Below, in pieces: positions 5,332 through 6,613 of a stretch of 6,613 nucleotides of DNA. The notes beneath the pieces were generated by a model. The model saw only the letters and a program-made list of their open reading frames with translations. It was not told the origin of the DNA and searched no databases. Every line of letters starts with the position of its first letter. The stretch's first letter is position 1. Made by a program: the position numbers and the translations under genes. This DNA comes from Lactobacillus sp. (GTDB taxonomy: Bacteria; Bacillota; Bacilli; Lactobacillales; Lactobacillaceae): the NCBI GenBank assembly GCA_003482405.1, contig DMZB01000092.1, positions 1 through 6,613 on the forward strand, written 5' to 3'.

Positions 5332-6613
5332 TTAGTCATCCTCAGAAGCGCCTGTCACATCGTCCGGTTCTGTGTCAGGCTTAACTTCTGCTGGTGTTGG
5401 TGTAGCAGTCGTTGCAGCAGCCGATTGGTCATCATCTTCAGACGCACCAGTACTTGCGTCTGTCTCAGGTGCGGCTGGTTGTTGAGGTGTGGCAGCAGGT
5501 GTTTCATCACTGGCAGATGAAGCACCAGTTGAAGCGTCGCTGTCCTTTTCAGAAGCACCAGATACTGCATCGGGATCAGCAACTAACTTTTGTCCCGTCT
5601 TAGATAAGTACCACTTAATCATTGGCATCAGGTCTTCAACATATTCGTTGATGCCTAAATACTTGTTCTCACTATCGCGCATGGCCCTGTATGAATGCAA
5701 AACATACTTGTCAGGTCCATTACCGGGGACAGGCATCTTCACTTCGTCCGTTTGCCCAGTCCGTAACATGTGAATGACTTCTTTAACATGTTTAACGGCG
5801 CGTGCTGGGTGGACCATTGACATTGGGTCACCGGCTTGGTCAGGTGTCCGTGGCGCCAACATTTCCTTTGCAGGAAGCGCGTGATTGTAGTAAATAAACT
5901 GATTGTTGCTATCTGCATAAGTCAGTTCAATGGGCATTGAGTTTAGAAATGCATCCAGTTGGTTAACGGTCAAAATTCCGCGGTCCAGCTTGACATAAGT
6001 ATCGCCATCAACTGCGTCAACCTTTTTAGCCGCCTGCTCAACCCAATCATCTGCCCCCATGTCAACGCCTTCAATAGTCGTATCGATCTTGCTGGAAGCA
6101 GTCAGGTCTTCATCCTCGGCGCTGGTTGGCTGTGGCTCATTCAATGAATTGATCACCTTAACGAACTTAACAAACTTTTGTAACGTGCTACCTAAGAACT
6201 TAACTGTGCCTGCATCCTTTAAATTGTTATTTTCATCGAAGGCCTGTTTAACATCTGCCAGTAAGAATTCGTTTCCGGGCATCACAATTGCGTTCACACC
6301 TGGTGATTCCAAAATCTGACGCAACATTAACTGAGCGCGCGAGGAACCTTGGTCGTAGTATGAAGCGCCCACGATCATAACGGGCTTGTCTGAAAAAGGA
6401 TGAACATTAAAGGACAACCATTCAATCACACTCTTCAAACTAGCCGTTAGTGTGTGATTGTGTTCGGGCGTCGCAATAATGACCCCATCGGCCTGGCTGA
6501 TCTTACGGCTCAGATAAGCAACTGGCTCACTGTTTGTCTGATCATCACTCTGGTTAAACATCGGGACATCATTAATATCGAGTATTTCTAAATCCACCGT
6601 GTCACTAAAATGA
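5332..6613 (-). CDS. NAD(P)H-dependent FMN reductase-like protein fused to a PAS domain, 5'-truncated
   Basis: The frame is open to the window edge, so the start is missing (probably about 25-30 residues, including the phosphate-binding loop). Numbering from the GTG at 6597 gives 421 visible residues. Residues 1-150 are a flavodoxin-fold NADPH-dependent FMN reductase: [10 protein letters not shown] (8-16), [20 protein letters not shown] (43-62, the family's flavin-site helix) and [20 protein letters not shown] (71-90). Residues 195-340 resemble the C-terminal PAS domain of DUF438 proteins: [21 protein letters not shown] (218-238), [20 protein letters not shown] (249-268) and [17 protein letters not shown] (307-323). 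Residues 344-421 are a disordered acidic tail rich in Ala, Thr, Ser, Asp and Glu, with four (T/S)GAS motifs. Likely a soluble redox flavoprotein with a sensory or ligand-binding module; substrate unknown. The GTG at 6597 is not taken as the start because the flavodoxin fold would lack its first strand. Confidence 0.88.
   Translation of the reverse strand, partial: HFSDTVDLEILDINDVPMFNQSDDQTNSEPVAYLSRKISQADGVIIATPEHNHTLTASLKSVIEWLSFNVHPFSDKPVMIVGASYYDQGSSRAQLMLRQILESPGVNAIVMPGNEFLLADVKQAFDENNNLKDAGTVKFLGSTLQKFVKFVKVINSLNEPQPTSAEDEDLTASSKIDTTIEGVDMGADDWVEQAAKKVDAVDGDTYVKLDRGILTVNQLDAFLNSMPIELTYADSNNQFIYYNHALPAKEMLAPRTPDQAGDPMSMVHPARAVKHVKEVIHMLRTGQTDEVKMPVPGNGPDKYVLHSYRAMRDSENKYLGINEYVEDLMPMIKWYLSKTGQKLVADPDAVSGASEKDSDASTGASSASDETPAATPQQPAAPETDASTGASEDDDQSAAATTATPTPAEVKPDTEPDDVTGASEDD
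5335..5565 (-). repeat. Coding repeats in the acidic tail of the reductase-PAS protein
   Basis: Four diverged copies of a (T/S)GAS motif, mostly followed by acidic residues: [26 protein letters not shown] and VTGASEDD, between about residues 345 and 421. The segment has no aromatic residue, no arginine and only two lysines. It is probably intrinsically disordered and prone to length change between strains. Confidence 0.7.

Noticed and set aside
1..6613. tRNA genes, insertion sequences or prophage genes
   Set aside because: Reading both strands I found no tRNA-like cloverleaf sequence, transposase or phage gene.

Overview
The window looks like chromosomal DNA from a low-to-moderate-GC Gram-positive bacterium, most likely a member of the Lactobacillaceae. 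The evidence is strong AGGAGG-type ribosome binding sites, TATAAT/TATACT promoters, a 62-residue S21, the linkage of phoH, yqeY and rpsU, and a flavin reductase-like protein whose sequence has the style of the lactobacilli. I cannot name the species.

Layout, read mostly on the minus strand from right to left. At the right edge (5332-6613) is a 5'-truncated gene for an NAD(P)H-dependent FMN reductase-like protein. It is fused to a DUF438-type PAS domain and an acidic low-complexity tail, and it ends at a long hairpin terminator (5248-5290). Next (4651-5142) is a short, divergent relative of DNA-3-methyladenine glycosylase I with its own promoter. A plus-strand orphan membrane protein (3989-4600) and a minus-strand YitT-family membrane protein (2970-3845) are divergently transcribed from a shared intergenic region with two extended -10 promoters. 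After yitT comes an unusual array of about 290 bp (2691-2977) made of diverged tandem repeats with hairpin potential. It ends right at the ribosome binding site of nfo, endonuclease IV (1753-2679). Then come rpsU (1433-1621), a compact unit with its own promoter and terminator, yqeY (893-1336) with a terminator at 768-804, and the N-terminal 197 residues of a PhoH-like ATPase (1-591), which starts with TTG and runs off the left edge.

How the genes relate: phoH, yqeY and rpsU belong to a conserved translation and RNA-related neighbourhood of Firmicutes. Endonuclease IV cuts at abasic sites, which are the products of glycosylases such as Tag, so two base-excision-repair-type genes lie near one another, though not in one operon. 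YitT, the orphan membrane protein and the flavoprotein have no evident pathway link.

The most interesting observation is the tandem repeat between yitT and nfo. Two units of about 124-130 bp keep the same hairpin layout while the sequence of one stem has changed completely on both arms, as expected for selection on a folded nucleic acid. The other points worth checking are the Tag-like protein, which lacks the usual catalytic glutamate and zinc ligands, and the reductase-PAS fusion with its repeated (T/S)GAS tail. Most of the remainder is ordinary core genome.
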